Shown: positions 1 to 8,421, numbered from the stretch's first letter. The stretch is 64,000 nucleotides of DNA from an uncultured Selenomonadales bacterium (GCA_905200615.1 CAJKLB010000008.1:1-64000); one strand, 5' to 3'. Numbers and translations are program-made. The notes: generated from the letters alone by a model not told the origin.

Positions 1-117
1 ATGATATTCTTTTTTCTTTCCCCAATCTGTAACACATCATTGACAAACCTACATTCCCATAAATCTATGAATAACTTAGTGAGCGAGGGGAACAATAATT
101 ATTTTGCGCCTGAGTAG

Positions 118-149
118 GCAAAAGCACCGTTCTGTTTCGGTGCTTTTGC
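118..149. terminator. Perfect inverted repeat, probable bidirectional terminator after hsdR
   Basis: A 12-bp perfect inverted repeat (GCAAAAGCACCG and its complement) with an 8-nt loop lies 20 nt beyond the hsdR stop codon. The T-rich part is inside the stem, so it can work in either direction. Upstream, bases 1-117 hold no gene that I can support. Confidence 0.6.
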
Positions 150-169
150 TGTACTTGAACACTCGTGGA

Positions 170-3100
170 TCATCCAATCCCGAAAAATCGCTCAAAAAAT
201 GTTTTTAGTTTGTCAATGACGCCCTGCTTCTTTTCCGCACGATTTCCGCCGCCAAAACGGGACATTGGGGGAAGAAGCTTGTCAATGGCCGTGCCGCTCG
301 TTTTAATAGAGCCGTCACGGAAAGATGCTTCGATAAACTTTCTTGTTTCCGCATCTTTCAGGTTTTCCTCTCGGATGATAGCGGAGAGCTGCCGCTCCTT
401 TTCTTCTGCGACAAAGGCCCGCCATTCCAGCATCACATCGTCTACATCGTTGATACCGGCGATAAAGGTTTCGATAAGCGCCTTTTTGCTGCGCAGCTCC
501 GGGCTGGCATCCACAGCCTTACGGATGGTAATCAAGACTTCCTTGTCGTCGCAGTGGGAGTCGTGATACTTTTTGACCAGCATCAGGATATAGTCGATGT
601 TGATCTCGATCTGTTTAATCAGCTCAATTTCGAAGACAATGTCATCGGTAATATCCTCTTTTTCCCCTGTAGGTTTGCGGTTTTTCCATTCATCCCGAAG
701 GTCTTGATACCTGCCGAGATAATCCTGCAAATCCCGTTCGGAAAGGATTTCATTTCCTGCAAAATCATCAAAGGAGGTCAGCAGGTTGCGCATACGGAGG
801 ATAGCGCCGAACAAAACAATAAATTCCCGCTGCTTTTGTTCCCCGATAATGCGTTCCTCCGTAAGCGGGAACTTCTCGGTCAGCTCCTTGATCATGTCGG
901 CATACCCGGAATGGTATTTTCCATCCCCATCTTCATAACCGAAATAGTAATCCTTATAGCCGCGCATCAGCACAATGCCGCCGGCGTTTTTGTCCCCAAA
1001 AAGAGAAATCGCGTCGTCGGTGCGCTTTTGCAAGTTACGGAAACAGACGATATTGCCGAAGGTCTTGATGGAGTTCAGAATGCGGTTGGTGCGGGAATAT
1101 GCTTGAATCAATCCGTGCATCTTCAGATTTTTATCTACCCACAGCGTGTTAAGCGTGGTGGCGTCAAAGCCGGTCAGGAACATATTGACGACAATGAGAA
1201 GATCCAACTCTTTATTCTTCATCCGCAGGGACACATCTTTGTAGTAGTTTTGAAACTTGTCCCCGTCGGTGGAATAATTGGTATGGAACATTTCGTTGTA
1301 ATCCCGGATAGCTTTTTCCAGAAAATCACGAGAGTTCGCATCAAGGGCAGAAGTATCCTCCGAATTCTCCTCGTCCAGAATGCCATCGGTTTCCGCCTCG
1401 TTTGCGCCGTAGCTGTAGATCAGCGCAACCTTGAGCCGTCGCTGGGGTGCTTCCGCCATCTGGCGCTGAAATTCTGCATAATACAGCTTTGCCGCCTCTA
1501 CAGAGGAAACCGCAAAAATGGAATTGAAGCCGCTGACCCTCTGCTTCTGCTTGATTTCCTCAATAGCGGCCTTGCCGCTGGCAGACGCCACATCGGCAAT
1601 ATTTTGCAGTACACTGAAGGTATAGGTCTTACTGCCACGATAGGTTTTCTGGTCAAAATGGGTCAGGATATAGTCGGTCACCAGACGGATACGCTCCGGC
1701 GCTGAAAATGCCCGTTCCCGATCGATGTCCCAAACCTCTTTGTCGTCAATATCCGGCTCCATATCCATGGTTTTGATGTAGTCCACTCGGAATGGAAGCA
1801 CATTTCGGTCATTGATGGCGTCTACAATGGTGTAGGTATGCAGCTGGTCGCCAAACGCCTGCTCTGTTGTTCGTAAAGTTGGCTTTTTACCGACTCCGGC
1901 ATTGACGGCAAAGATCGGCGTGCCGGTAAAACCGAACAGGTGATACTTGCGAAAATACTTGGTAATGGCAAGGTGCATATCGCCGAACTGGCTGCGGTGG
2001 CATTCGTCAAAGATAATGACCACGTGCTTGTCAAAAACAGCGTGTCCGGCGTTCTTTTTGATGAAGGTGGCCAGCTTCTGAATAGTGGTAATGATGATTT
2101 TTGCACCATCGTCCTCCAACTGGCGCTTGAGGATGGCGGTAGAGGTGTTGCTGTTGGCCGCGCCTTTCTCGAAGCGGTCGTACTCCTTCATGGTTTGATA
2201 ATCCAGATCCTTGCGGTCTACCACAAACAGCACCTTGTCGATAGAATCAAGTTTAGAGGCAAGCTGCGCCGTCTTAAAGGAAGTCAGCGTTTTGCCGCTG
2301 CCCGTGGTGTGCCAGATATAGCCGCCGCCCGCAACCGTGCCGAACTTTTTATAGTTGTTGGCGATCTCAATACGGTTTAAAATGCGTTCGGTGGCGACGA
2401 TCTGATAGGGACGCATCACCAGCAGCATATTTTCCGAGGTAAACACGCAGTAGCGGGCTAAGATATTCAGAATGGTGTGCTTACAGAAGAAGGTCTTGGT
2501 GAAGTCCACAAGGTCAGGGATGATCCGGTTGCCGGCATCCGCCCAAAAGGAAGTAAACTCAAAGCTGTTGCTGGTTTTCTCCTTTTTCACCTTGTGGGAA
2601 TTGGCGTCCTTGATGTGGTTAAACCGGGTGGTGTTGGAATAATACTTGGTATTTGTGCCGTTGGACACAACAAAAATCTGCACATACTCAAACAGGCCCG
2701 AAGCCGCCCAAAAGCTGTCCCGCTGGTAGCGGTCGATCTGGTTGAACGCCTCCCGGATGGGTACACCCCGCCGCTTGAGTTCAATATGTACCATCGGCAG
2801 GCCGTTGACCAGAACCGTCACATCATAGCGGTTGTCGTGGGCCGCGCCCTCCTCTTTGGAAACGACGTATTGGTTGATGACCTGCAAGCGGTTGTTGTGG
2901 ATGTTCTTTTTATCAAACAGCGTGATGTTTTTGCTGCTGCCGTCATCCCGGCGGAGCACCTGCACAAAGTCCTCCTGAATGAGCCGGGTCTTTTCCACGA
3001 TGCCGTTTTTGGGGTTTGCCAGCACCTCGCTGAAAAAACGTCCCCATTCCTCATTGGAAAACCGGTAGCCGTTCACCGCTTCCAACTGAAGGCGCAGGTT

Positions 3101-3283
3101 GTCCGCCAAATCTTTTTCCTTATGTATCGAAAGGTATTCATAGCCCAGTTCTTGCAGCAGGCGGATAAACTCCCGCTCCAGCTCCGCCTCGCTCTGGTAC
3201 GCCTCCGAGCGTTTGGCCTGGGGCTTGTATTCCGTTACAACGGTGCTTTCGCTGCTCTGAGCGACGATGTTAAAATAGGCCAT
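170..3283 (-). CDS. hsdR: Type I restriction enzyme, R (endonuclease/translocase) subunit
   Basis: ATP-driven DNA translocase and nuclease of a type I R-M complex (R2M2S), which cleaves unmethylated DNA far from the recognition site. The 1037-aa length is normal. An N-terminal PD-(D/E)xK nuclease is seen as D154 followed by E168-L-K170. The helicase core has Walker A TGSGKT at about 327-332, motif II DECH at about 426-429 (DEAH/DECH type) and GFTGTP at about 451-456. The C-terminal region is charged and helical and contacts M/S in the family. It is the last gene of the operon and starts 4 nt after the upstream ORF; the visible Shine-Dalgarno (GGTGGTGAT) is weak, suggesting translational coupling. 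It is clearly GC-richer than most of this chromosome, a sign of acquisition. Confidence 0.97.
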   Translation of the reverse strand: MAYFNIVAQSSESTVVTEYKPQAKRSEAYQSEAELEREFIRLLQELGYEYLSIHKEKDLADNLRLQLEAVNGYRFSNEEWGRFFSEVLANPKNGIVEKTRLIQEDFVQVLRRDDGSSKNITLFDKKNIHNNRLQVINQYVVSKEEGAAHDNRYDVTVLVNGLPMVHIELKRRGVPIREAFNQIDRYQRDSFWAASGLFEYVQIFVVSNGTNTKYYSNTTRFNHIKDANSHKVKKEKTSNSFEFTSFWADAGNRIIPDLVDFTKTFFCKHTILNILARYCVFTSENMLLVMRPYQIVATERILNRIEIANNYKKFGTVAGGGYIWHTTGSGKTLTSFKTAQLASKLDSIDKVLFVVDRKDLDYQTMKEYDRFEKGAANSNTSTAILKRQLEDDGAKIIITTIQKLATFIKKNAGHAVFDKHVVIIFDECHRSQFGDMHLAITKYFRKYHLFGFTGTPIFAVNAGVGKKPTLRTTEQAFGDQLHTYTIVDAINDRNVLPFRVDYIKTMDMEPDIDDKEVWDIDRERAFSAPERIRLVTDYILTHFDQKTYRGSKTYTFSVLQNIADVASASGKAAIEEIKQKQRVSGFNSIFAVSSVEAAKLYYAEFQRQMAEAPQRRLKVALIYSYGANEAETDGILDEENSEDTSALDANSRDFLEKAIRDYNEMFHTNYSTDGDKFQNYYKDVSLRMKNKELDLLIVVNMFLTGFDATTLNTLWVDKNLKMHGLIQAYSRTNRILNSIKTFGNIVCFRNLQKRTDDAISLFGDKNAGGIVLMRGYKDYYFGYEDGDGKYHSGYADMIKELTEKFPLTEERIIGEQKQREFIVLFGAILRMRNLLTSFDDFAGNEILSERDLQDYLGRYQDLRDEWKNRKPTGEKEDITDDIVFEIELIKQIEINIDYILMLVKKYHDSHCDDKEVLITIRKAVDASPELRSKKALIETFIAGINDVDDVMLEWRAFVAEEKERQLSAIIREENLKDAETRKFIEASFRDGSIKTSGTAIDKLLPPMSRFGGGNRAEKKQGVIDKLKTFFERFFGIG

Positions 3284-3287
3284 TCTA

Positions 3288-4043
3288 TCACCACCAATCT
3301 GTATATTGACTCAATCGCAAGAAAGTCGAAACTTTCTTTGTTCCTACCGTATCGATCAGTTTTAAAACCTGATTTTTGACCGAAAAAATCAAAAAGGAAT
3401 CCTCATAAATACAAGTCATGAATGTATCATACCGGCTCTGTATCTGTCTGTCACGATATTCAAAAGCAACATGGAAGTCTTCTGTCAGTGCTTCGCTAAT
3501 ACTATTTATTGCCTCCTCATGGTTATGATATTGATCGAAAGTAAACTCATAAGGGAAAAACAGCAATAGATTTTTCTTTGTTTCCAACATCTTTAATGTT
3601 GTAAGAATGTCGTTTTCAACACCATAAACCTTAGTTTGATTTTCCCGAATACGATATAAATCAGTCAGAGATTTTCCTCGAAAAGCAGCAAACAGTCTTG
3701 TAGCTTGTATTTTCCCCTCTGGAAGTTTACTGATGCCAAAGCCTATCACCCCTTGCCCCATTTTATGAACTTGATCGGAAAGAACACTGCGTGCTTGTAA
3801 AGCAGTTTTGCTTGCTAACAATTTAAAGTCAATATCATAAATTTGATTGATTGCATCACATTCACCATGGGATTCCGAACTCGGCTTAGTAAATCCGCCT
3901 GGATAATGAGCAGAAAACCATGCTGAACTGTTTAAAAGTTCAAGAAGATAAATCTCATAGTTGCAGTTATCCTCTCCGCCAACAAAGTTTTTAATTATGT
4001 ATGGAGCCGGAAGTAATTTCGCACGCATTGTTAGATCCATCAT
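3288..4043 (-). CDS. Uncharacterised protein embedded between hsdS and hsdR, nuclease-like motif
   Basis: I do not recognise this 251-aa protein as a named family. Its ATG overlaps the hsdS stop (ATGA) and its own stop lies 4 nt before hsdR, so it is translated as part of the R-M operon. No signal peptide or membrane segment is seen, so it should be cytoplasmic. The best motif is E61-C-D63 followed after eight residues by D72-F-K74, in a setting (hydrophobic strand, acidic residue, D-x-K) that resembles a PD-(D/E)xK nuclease core; this is a reading by eye, not a match. The gene is AT-rich like hsdS and unlike hsdR. By position it could be a defence accessory, as PrrC is in the E. coli prr locus, but no similarity to PrrC was seen. 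Confidence 0.8.
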   Translation of the reverse strand: MMDLTMRAKLLPAPYIIKNFVGGEDNCNYEIYLLELLNSSAWFSAHYPGGFTKPSSESHGECDAINQIYDIDFKLLASKTALQARSVLSDQVHKMGQGVIGFGISKLPEGKIQATRLFAAFRGKSLTDLYRIRENQTKVYGVENDILTTLKMLETKKNLLLFFPYEFTFDQYHNHEEAINSISEALTEDFHVAFEYRDRQIQSRYDTFMTCIYEDSFLIFSVKNQVLKLIDTVGTKKVSTFLRLSQYTDWW

Positions 4044-5164
4044 ATTTTCGCCTCTTGGAATGTCAATAGCTTGTCCCTGTAATATTCATATTGCTTTTTG
4101 CGAGCTTCAATTTCAGCGGGCAGACCACTGGTAAGGTCGTTGCAAAGGGCACTAAATTTTTCTAAAATCGCAACAATTATTTTTACTTTATTGAACGGTG
4201 GAACAGGAATTGGTATTTTATTAAGATTATCTTGATTCAACTTTGGTTGTGCTCCACCGGAAATATATTTGCTCAGATCAATAGAGTTCAAGTAAATTTC
4301 GACGTATTTTTGCATTATCGCTGTATCAAACTTCAAAACATGGGCATGATTATTTACCCAATTTTTCCCTGATATTGAAAATGCAATCGGTGTACTTCTG
4401 GCCAAGAGATTTGCTCCATCTTCTGATACAAGTAAGTAATCGCCATCAAAAATATAATCTGAAACATAATCGACAATACCTGATGCTCCATAATAGGGAT
4501 ACTCGCCAGCTTCACGATTGCCTTTTGTAACAGGTTTTCTTTGGCGATCTAAATTTTCTGATATTTCCGGCAGAGTCTGATATTCTATATTATCAGACGC
4601 AGTTAATAACGCATCCCGATAATACTCATACTGCTTCCGCCTTGCGGTAAGCTCTGTGGTAAGCTCTGTGGTAAGCTCTGTGGTAAGCTCTGTGAAATTG
4701 TCCAGAATCCGGACAATTTCACGCTGCACCGGCAGCGGAGGGACGGGAATGTATAGTTTCTCAACTGTAGATTTAGCCAATGCGGGAATTCCAGCACCAT
4801 ATTGACACTCCTGTAACTTATATTCTTTTGACTTTATAAAATGATAAAGATAGCGGTTTAAAACAGTATCTTTTGGAATAAGCACATAGCAATGTGCACC
4901 TGCCCAAAATTTAGTCGTTATCCAATTAACAAATCCAGCAGATGCCCCACCTTGAGATATTGTTATCTTATTACTATCTTGATTATATTGCTCAATATAT
5001 CCAGAAGGACCAATACCGCCATTGATAACAGGATAACTTCCTTGATCATTCATGTCCGCTTTGTTAAATTGAATTCCCTTCGTTATGTCACATACCTCTA
5101 TTAATTCAACGGTTTTCACTCCGTTGGGACAGATTTCTTGAACCATTTTCTCAAGTTTTGTCAT
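4040..5164 (-). CDS. hsdS: Type I R-M specificity subunit
   Basis: DNA-recognition subunit that sets the bipartite target for both methylation and cleavage. At 374 aa it has the classical two-TRD layout: TRD1 (about 1-140), a central conserved helix containing the repeat TELTTELTTELTTELT and then ARRKQYEYYRDALLT, TRD2 (about 190-335), and a distal conserved helix with EARKKQYEYYRDKLLT. The two KQYEYYRD helices are the internal symmetry that positions the TRDs. The start ATG lies inside the end of the upstream 305-aa gene (14-nt overlap) with AAGGTG ahead of it. The TRDs are AT-rich while the central conserved segment is GC-rich, the usual pattern after TRD exchange. The target sequence cannot be read from the protein. 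Confidence 0.96.
   Translation of the reverse strand: MTKLEKMVQEICPNGVKTVELIEVCDITKGIQFNKADMNDQGSYPVINGGIGPSGYIEQYNQDSNKITISQGGASAGFVNWITTKFWAGAHCYVLIPKDTVLNRYLYHFIKSKEYKLQECQYGAGIPALAKSTVEKLYIPVPPLPVQREIVRILDNFTELTTELTTELTTELTARRKQYEYYRDALLTASDNIEYQTLPEISENLDRQRKPVTKGNREAGEYPYYGASGIVDYVSDYIFDGDYLLVSEDGANLLARSTPIAFSISGKNWVNNHAHVLKFDTAIMQKYVEIYLNSIDLSKYISGGAQPKLNQDNLNKIPIPVPPFNKVKIIVAILEKFSALCNDLTSGLPAEIEARKKQYEYYRDKLLTFQEAKI
4646..4693 (-). repeat. Four exact 12-bp tandem repeats inside hsdS (spacer helix)
   Basis: GGTAAGCTCTGT is repeated four times without a mismatch on the plus strand. Read on the coding strand each unit gives one four-residue TTEL-type step in the alpha-helical linker between the two recognition domains. 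In EcoR124 a 12-bp unit encoding TAEL occurs two or three times and the copy number changes the gap length in the recognition sequence. The same logic probably applies here; length changes would stay in frame. Confidence 0.95.
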
Positions 5165-6068
5165 CTATTTCACCTTCTTGCTTAGGGTCTGCGGGTACAC
5201 TGATGTTATATACTGATGCCACAGTATTTACCATGAGGGGATATATAATATAATCCCACGGCAATAGTTTAATAAGATATGGGATATTCTCAGTTCTAAT
5301 TACTTCAATTCTCATGTGATTCAAAAAGACCACATATTGTATTTCATCTTTGAATTGATAAACGTATTGTAGTAGATTTTTATCCCGACTGAGCCGATAT
5401 TCCTTGAATTTTTCTTGTTCCCGCATATCTCCCTGTGACATCCCATCTATCCAATTTTGGTAGACATTTTCACACATTGCTAGGGCAAATTCAGGGTATT
5501 CAATCATAAACATGCCAATCTGTCTTGAGCCAATATACTTTCCATAACTTCCCATATGGTGTTCCCAGTTATGCTTAAAAGAATCAGCTAAAAATTCATA
5601 AGAATGTGTGGGGTTAGTAAATGCCCACGACTTCGAGCGCACCGCATCAAAACTTGGCGTTTCATTCCATTCCGCTTTTAGCTTTTCAGTGTCAGCATCA
5701 ACTTTGCGACGAAACTCATTTTCTTTTTTGGTATGCTTAGCACCTTTCTTAGTTACAGCAGATGAAGTCACCTGAAAATGCTCAATAAATCCATTTTCAA
5801 ATATAAAATCGGGGAAACGGCTGGCATCGGGATTCGGTTGCGCCACTCTTAAAACACTCTCAAATTCTTCACGGTCATTTTCTAGCAAACCGAAGTAGGA
5901 TTTGCAGCAGTCAGAATTAACAAGCCAGATTCTATCTTTCTTGAACTCATCCGTTGATACATCTAAATATGTTTTATGTGTAAATGGATTTTGCATAGGT
6001 TGCCCATTCCTGCAAAACACCATATTCTTGACAGCATTTAGGCATCTTAATTCACAATCGCCACGCAT
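5151..6068 (-). CDS. Uncharacterised protein embedded between hsdM and hsdS
   Basis: Unrecognised 305-aa protein. Its ATG sits 2 nt after the hsdM stop, with the Shine-Dalgarno AAGGAT inside the hsdM end, and its 3' end overlaps hsdS by 14 nt, so it is fully integrated in the operon. No signal peptide or clear membrane helix. A cysteine-containing N-terminus (C5, C9, C19, C54-C55) is followed by P86-D87 and then F-I-E96-H-F-Q99-V-T, which could be a diverged PD-(D/E)xK core with Q in place of K; this is tentative. It is AT-rich relative to hsdM. A role as a defence accessory is inferred only from position. Confidence 0.8.
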   Translation of the reverse strand: MRGDCELRCLNAVKNMVFCRNGQPMQNPFTHKTYLDVSTDEFKKDRIWLVNSDCCKSYFGLLENDREEFESVLRVAQPNPDASRFPDFIFENGFIEHFQVTSSAVTKKGAKHTKKENEFRRKVDADTEKLKAEWNETPSFDAVRSKSWAFTNPTHSYEFLADSFKHNWEHHMGSYGKYIGSRQIGMFMIEYPEFALAMCENVYQNWIDGMSQGDMREQEKFKEYRLSRDKNLLQYVYQFKDEIQYVVFLNHMRIEVIRTENIPYLIKLLPWDYIIYPLMVNTVASVYNISVPADPKQEGEIDDKT

Positions 6069-6070
6069 GG

Positions 6071-7645
6071 TTATCCTTCAATCTCCCTAACAATCTTATC
6101 AATCTCCGCCCGCAACACCTGCTCCCGTGCTACGATTTCCGCAATTTCGGCATTCAGCTTCACAATGTCGATCTTCTCCCGGGTGTCCTCCTGCTCCACA
6201 TAGGTGGAAACGGACAGGTTGTAGTTGTTCTGCTTGCTGCCCACCTCTTCACCCGGCACCAGGCGGGAGAAATACTGCTCGTCTTTCCGCTGGGCCACCG
6301 CCGAGACGATGCGCCGGATGTTTTCTTCCGACAGGCGGTTATTCTTCGTCACCTTCACAAATTCCTTGGAGGCGTCCACAAACAGGATGGCGTTGTCCGT
6401 CTTGTTCTTTTTCAGTAGCATAATGTCCACCGAAATGGTGACGTTGAGGAACAGGTTGGACGGCAGCTGGATAATCGCGTCAATGTAGTTGTTGTCTACC
6501 AAATATTTGCGGATTTTCTGCTCCGCACCGCCACGGTACATAATGCCGGGGAAGCAGACAATCGCCGCCGCACCGTTATTCGCCAGCCACGCAAGGCTGT
6601 GCAGAATAAACGCCATATCGCCCTTGGACGCGGGGGCCAGCACTCCGGCAGGGGAGAAACGGGGGTCATTGATAAGCAGCGGGTTTTTATCCCCCTCCCA
6701 CGGAACGGAAAAGGGCGGATTGGATACAATCAGCTCAAAGGGCTGGTCGTCCCAGTGCTGCGGGGAGATCAGTGTATCCTCCCGCACGATGTTGAATTTA
6801 TCAAACTCAATGTTGTGCAGGAACATATTGATGCGGCAGAGATTGTAGGTGGTCAGGTCAATCTCCTGCCCAAAAAATCCCCGCTCGATGTTGTCCTTGC
6901 CCAGCACCTTTTCCACCTTCAGCAGCAGTGATCCGGAGCCGCAGGCGGGGTCATAGACCTTGTTAATCCTTGTTTTCCCGATGGTGCCCAGCCGGGCCAG
7001 CAGCTCAGAAACATCCGCCGGAGTAAAATACTGGCCGCCTTTCTTGCCTGCGTTGGCGGCGTACATGCTCATCAGGTATTCGTAGGCGTCGCCGAACAGA
7101 TCGGGGTTGATACCTTCTGTATCGAAAAGCGGCATCTGCGCCACCCCGTCCAGCAGTTCGGCCAACACCTTGTTTCGCTTGGCCACCGTTTCTCCAATGG
7201 ATTTGCTGTTCACGTCGAAGTCGTCGAACAGCCCGGCAAAGTCATTTTCCGCATCGCCGCTGGCGGCGCTGCTCTCAATATGGGCAAAAACGCGCTCCAG
7301 CGTTTCGTTCAGGTTTTCGTCCTGATCCGCACGGGCGCGGACATTGCAAAACAGCTCGCTGGGCAGGATGAAAAAGCCCTTTTCCTGCACCAACCCCTCA
7401 CGGGCAGGCTCGGCGTCTTCATCCGACATCTTGGCATAATCAAAGTCTTGATTCCCGGCAGCATGTTCTCCCTCGTTGACATAGGCGGCGAAGTTCTCCG
7501 AAATATAGCGGTAGAACATCGTCCCCAGCACATAGGATTTAAAATCCCATTCCGCCACATGGCCAGCATGAACCAGATCAGTTGCAATTTTATAGATACG
7601 GCGGAACAGCTCGTCCCGCTCCTGATTTGTCTTAATATCCGCCAT
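6071..7645 (-). CDS. hsdM: Type I R-M DNA methyltransferase (N6-adenine), M subunit
   Basis: S-adenosylmethionine-dependent adenine methyltransferase that, with HsdS, modifies host DNA and forms the core of the restriction complex. The N-terminal HsdM helical domain (about 1-150) is followed by SAM motif I DPACGSG at about 232-238 and catalytic motif IV NPPF at about 309-312; the C-terminal helices are those that bind HsdS. The 524-aa length is normal. I chose the ATG at 7645 (MADIKTNQ) rather than one 27 nt upstream: it has AAGGAG at good spacing, that site lies in the last codons of the regulator gene, and it leaves a 5-nt gap. GC-rich like hsdR. Confidence 0.97.
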   Translation of the reverse strand: MADIKTNQERDELFRRIYKIATDLVHAGHVAEWDFKSYVLGTMFYRYISENFAAYVNEGEHAAGNQDFDYAKMSDEDAEPAREGLVQEKGFFILPSELFCNVRARADQDENLNETLERVFAHIESSAASGDAENDFAGLFDDFDVNSKSIGETVAKRNKVLAELLDGVAQMPLFDTEGINPDLFGDAYEYLMSMYAANAGKKGGQYFTPADVSELLARLGTIGKTRINKVYDPACGSGSLLLKVEKVLGKDNIERGFFGQEIDLTTYNLCRINMFLHNIEFDKFNIVREDTLISPQHWDDQPFELIVSNPPFSVPWEGDKNPLLINDPRFSPAGVLAPASKGDMAFILHSLAWLANNGAAAIVCFPGIMYRGGAEQKIRKYLVDNNYIDAIIQLPSNLFLNVTISVDIMLLKKNKTDNAILFVDASKEFVKVTKNNRLSEENIRRIVSAVAQRKDEQYFSRLVPGEEVGSKQNNYNLSVSTYVEQEDTREKIDIVKLNAEIAEIVAREQVLRAEIDKIVREIEG

Positions 7646-7650
7646 TGTTG

Positions 7651-7872
7651 TTACTCCTTCTCTCTCATCCATTCTGATTCGATTTCTTCAAAAGGAATCG
7701 CCTTTCCCTCGCAAAATGCTTTGATTTTCTTCATTGCTGTAATATTGGGCTTGGTTTTTCCATTTTCCCACCGGTTAATGGTTCCCACCGACACATGGAG
7801 TTCTTTTGCAAAATCCTCTTGGGATAAAAGCGCTTTCTTGCGCATGGTTCGCAGCAGTGCATGTAGTGCCAT
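7651..7872 (-). CDS. XRE-family helix-turn-helix regulator, probable controller of the R-M operon
   Basis: A 73-aa single-domain Cro/C1-type DNA-binding protein. Visible HTH core: LLSQEDFAKELHVSVGTINRWENG, read in two parts as the Q-E-D-F-A first helix and the V-G-T-I-N-R-W recognition helix. It is the first gene of the operon, with its own promoter just upstream and AAGGAG about 12 nt before the ATG, and its final codons carry the hsdM ribosome site. This arrangement fits a controller (C-protein-like) that times methylase and nuclease expression, though C proteins are mostly known from type II systems. Inferred role; family assignment is firm. Confidence 0.9.
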   Translation of the reverse strand: MALHALLRTMRKKALLSQEDFAKELHVSVGTINRWENGKTKPNITAMKKIKAFCEGKAIPFEEIESEWMREKE

Positions 7873-7906
7873 TGCTCTATCGTTCTCCTTTCAGAAGACT
7901 ACCGCT

Positions 7907-7936
7907 ATTATAACATAAACCTATCATTTTTCGCAA
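7907..7936 (-). promoter_or_regulatory. Sigma-A-type promoter of the R-M operon
   Basis: On the minus strand TTGCGA (-35) and TATAAT (-10) are separated by 18 bp, about 35 nt upstream of the regulator ATG. No other promoter is evident before hsdR, so it likely drives all six genes. No clean palindromic operator was seen over it. Confidence 0.7.
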
Positions 7937-7992
7937 TATCTGCTTAATCCCGTCTGCTTTTATCTGTTGGAGAGATCCATTTTAAACTACCC

Positions 7993-8029
7993 AAAAAGAA
8001 AAGCTGCCGTCGCCTGACAGCAGCTTTTC
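7993..8029 (-). terminator. Terminator after the TnpV gene
   Basis: 14-bp arms with one mismatch (AAAAGCTGC core) and a 4-nt loop; on the minus strand the stem ends in TTTTC followed by TTTTT. It sits about 15 nt past the tnpV stop and separates it from the R-M operon. Confidence 0.8.
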
Positions 8030-8043
8030 CAAAAATATAAATG

Positions 8044-8421
8044 TTATCTGTAGATTAATTCCGCATAGACAATCTCCTGTGCGGAATTTCGGATGTTATT
8101 CATCTTTTGCACCCATGCCATTTGATCGCTTGCCTTGAGAGATTCTGTAACACCGTTGAGCTGGGCCATTTGCTCTACCAGCCGAAAAAACATAGTTTCA
8201 GCCTGTTCATCAATGTTCGCAAGATAGCTTCTCAGTTTACCGCTTGTGAGCAGATTGGTGTAAAGCACTTTACAGTGTTGCTTGAGATAGCGCAAATGCC
8301 GCTGTCCCCATACGCCGACAGACCTATTTTCTTCGGCGGGTAGTACAAAGTCAGGCAAATAGTAGTCGCCTTGCAAAGTATAGCTGATGCCTGTTTTTTC
8401 ATCAATGTAATGCTGTTTCAT
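8044..8421 (-). CDS. tnpV: TnpV-family transposon-encoded protein
   Basis: 125-aa protein recognised as the TnpV family carried by Clostridial transposons of the Tn4451 type and many integrative elements. Diagnostic stretches are the N-terminal YIDEKTGISYTL, WGQRHLRYLK in the middle and the C-terminal WVQKMNNIRN. Its biochemical role is unknown. I chose the ATG at 8421, which has GGAGG 8 nt ahead, over a start ten codons upstream. No recombinase, relaxase or resistance gene accompanies it here, so this is probably a stranded piece of a mobile element; the neighbouring R-M operon may have arrived with it. Convergent or further element parts may lie outside the window. Confidence 0.88.
   Translation of the reverse strand: MKQHYIDEKTGISYTLQGDYYLPDFVLPAEENRSVGVWGQRHLRYLKQHCKVLYTNLLTSGKLRSYLANIDEQAETMFFRLVEQMAQLNGVTESLKASDQMAWVQKMNNIRNSAQEIVYAELIYR

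Noticed and set aside
1..117. TTGACA at about base 40 as a promoter
   Set aside because: No -10 hexamer at acceptable spacing and no gene in that direction within the window.
2477..3379. Long open frame on the plus strand opposite hsdR
   Set aside because: Shadow frame of the GC-rich hsdR gene; antisense coding is not supported by any motif or ribosome site.
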